8,954 nucleotides of DNA from NCBI GenBank assembly GCA_026393955.1, contig JAPKZE010000186.1:1-8954 (forward strand), read 5' to 3'. The notes beneath the pieces were generated by a model. That model made no database searches. It was not told the DNA's origin and worked only from the letters and a program-made list of their open reading frames with translations. Each line of letters starts with the position of its first letter. Within the stretch, counting starts at the first letter, position 1. Both the position numbers and the translations under genes were made by a program. Source of the DNA: Candidatus Aminicenantota bacterium. GTDB taxonomy: Bacteria > Acidobacteriota > Aminicenantia > Aminicenantales > Saccharicenantaceae. Below are positions 8,829-8,954 of this stretch, piece after piece.

Positions 8829-8841
8829 TGAATAGGCCAGG
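8829..8841 (-). repeat. Right terminal inverted repeat of the 181-bp element
   Basis: TGAATAGGCCAGG (read on the + strand) ends at the base before the stop codon of the convergent gene. It pairs with 8661-8673 at 12 of 13 positions. No target-site duplication is visible outside the two repeats. Confidence 0.7.
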
Positions 8842-8954
8842 TCAATAGGACTCGGGCTCTTCTTCGACGGAAAAGCCGTCTTCGAGATCCTCTTTGTCCT
8901 TTTCGTCCTCGTCTTCGTCGAGGTCCTTGTCGCCGTCGCCCTTAACGGGAGCTT
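8842..8954 (-). CDS. Unidentified protein, acidic C-terminal tail only (5' end outside window)
   Basis: On the - strand a frame is open from the right edge to a TGA at 8844-8842. It gives the last 36 residues of a protein: the tail runs GDGDKDLDEDEDEKDKEDLE and ends in EEEPESY. Eighteen of the 36 residues are Asp or Glu, four are Lys, and there is one aromatic pair of note (Phe, terminal Tyr). Such low-complexity acidic tails are disordered and occur in many unrelated proteins, so no function can be assigned. Reasons to call it a gene: the other - strand frame starting one base over is interrupted by a TAA near the edge, the stop abuts the shared terminator region, and the codons favour GAC and GAG as in the neighbours. 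It is convergent with mutS. Confidence 0.55.
   Translation of the reverse strand, partial: APVKGDGDKDLDEDEDEKDKEDLEDGFSVEEEPESY

Larger units (their letters stand above)
8661..8841 (+). ncRNA. Candidate structured RNA or MITE filling the mutS 3' intergenic gap
   Basis: This 181-nt stretch can be folded by hand almost completely. P1 pairs 8661-8673 with 8829-8841 (12 of 13 pairs, one G.G). P2 pairs 8674-8681 with 8765-8772 (8 pairs, one G.U). P3 pairs 8684-8690 with 8756-8762. A tandem G.A (8692-8693 with 8753-8754) and a short helix follow, then a 9/9 internal loop. P4 pairs 8706-8710 with 8736-8740, another tandem G.A follows, and P5 pairs 8717-8721 with 8726-8730 around a CCAC loop. A small CCC-GAA-GGG hairpin is at 8773-8781. 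P7 pairs 8784-8793 with 8817-8826 and closes a four-way junction. The G.U pair, the tandem G.A steps and the purine-rich loops favour the + strand as the RNA strand. I recognise no known riboswitch, SRP, tmRNA, 6S or RNase P signature. It may instead be a small mobile element, since its ends are inverted repeats. No own promoter is evident; it may be the 3' part of the mutS transcript. Confidence 0.5.

Noticed and set aside
8661..8841. Retron-type msr/msd RNA flanked by a1/a2 repeats
   Set aside because: The outer inverted repeats invite the comparison, but no reverse transcriptase gene is adjacent in the window and no long msd-type hairpin is seen.
8866..8880. Short hairpin GACGG-AAAAG-CCGTC in the convergent gene
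   Set aside because: Only five pairs within coding sequence, no T-tract and no partner motif.

Overview
The window looks like chromosomal DNA from a GC-rich diderm (outer-membrane) bacterium. It encodes an outer-membrane assembly set (TamB, an Omp85/BamA-type barrel and a SurA-type chaperone), and the codons favour G or C at the third position. The protein style would fit Acidobacteriota/Aminicenantota or a deltaproteobacterial relative. That placement is an impression from the sequences, not a database result.

Left region (1-5415, + strand): a tight run of four genes. It holds the 3' end of a tamB-like gene, a long Omp85 protein with seven recognisable POTRA repeats, a short SurA-like periplasmic chaperone without a parvulin domain, and fabD. 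The genes overlap or nearly abut (tamB/Omp85 by 26 bp, a 16-bp gap, chaperone/fabD by an ATGA), so they are probably one operon whose promoter lies left of the window. The first three act on outer-membrane protein and lipid export. FabD supplies malonyl-ACP for fatty acids, so the operon may link envelope lipid supply to outer-membrane assembly.

Middle region (5398-6023): pgsA (phosphatidylglycerophosphate synthase) lies on the - strand and overlaps the end of fabD tail to tail. An 80-bp gap separates it from mutS. That gap holds two convincing back-to-back sigma70-type promoters whose -35 boxes are 2 bp apart. Both predict very short leaders.

Right region (6024-8954): a complete, canonical mutS is followed directly by a 181-bp element that exactly fills the space up to the stop codon of a convergent gene. 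Only the acidic C-terminal tail of that gene is visible. The element has 13-bp imperfect terminal inverted repeats and folds by hand into a compact four-way-junction RNA with tandem G.A mismatches that make sense only for the + strand RNA. It also contains a bidirectional terminator hairpin. It is the least explained part of the window: either an undescribed structured RNA or a small non-autonomous mobile element (MITE). The protein-coding genes otherwise look like ordinary housekeeping genes.
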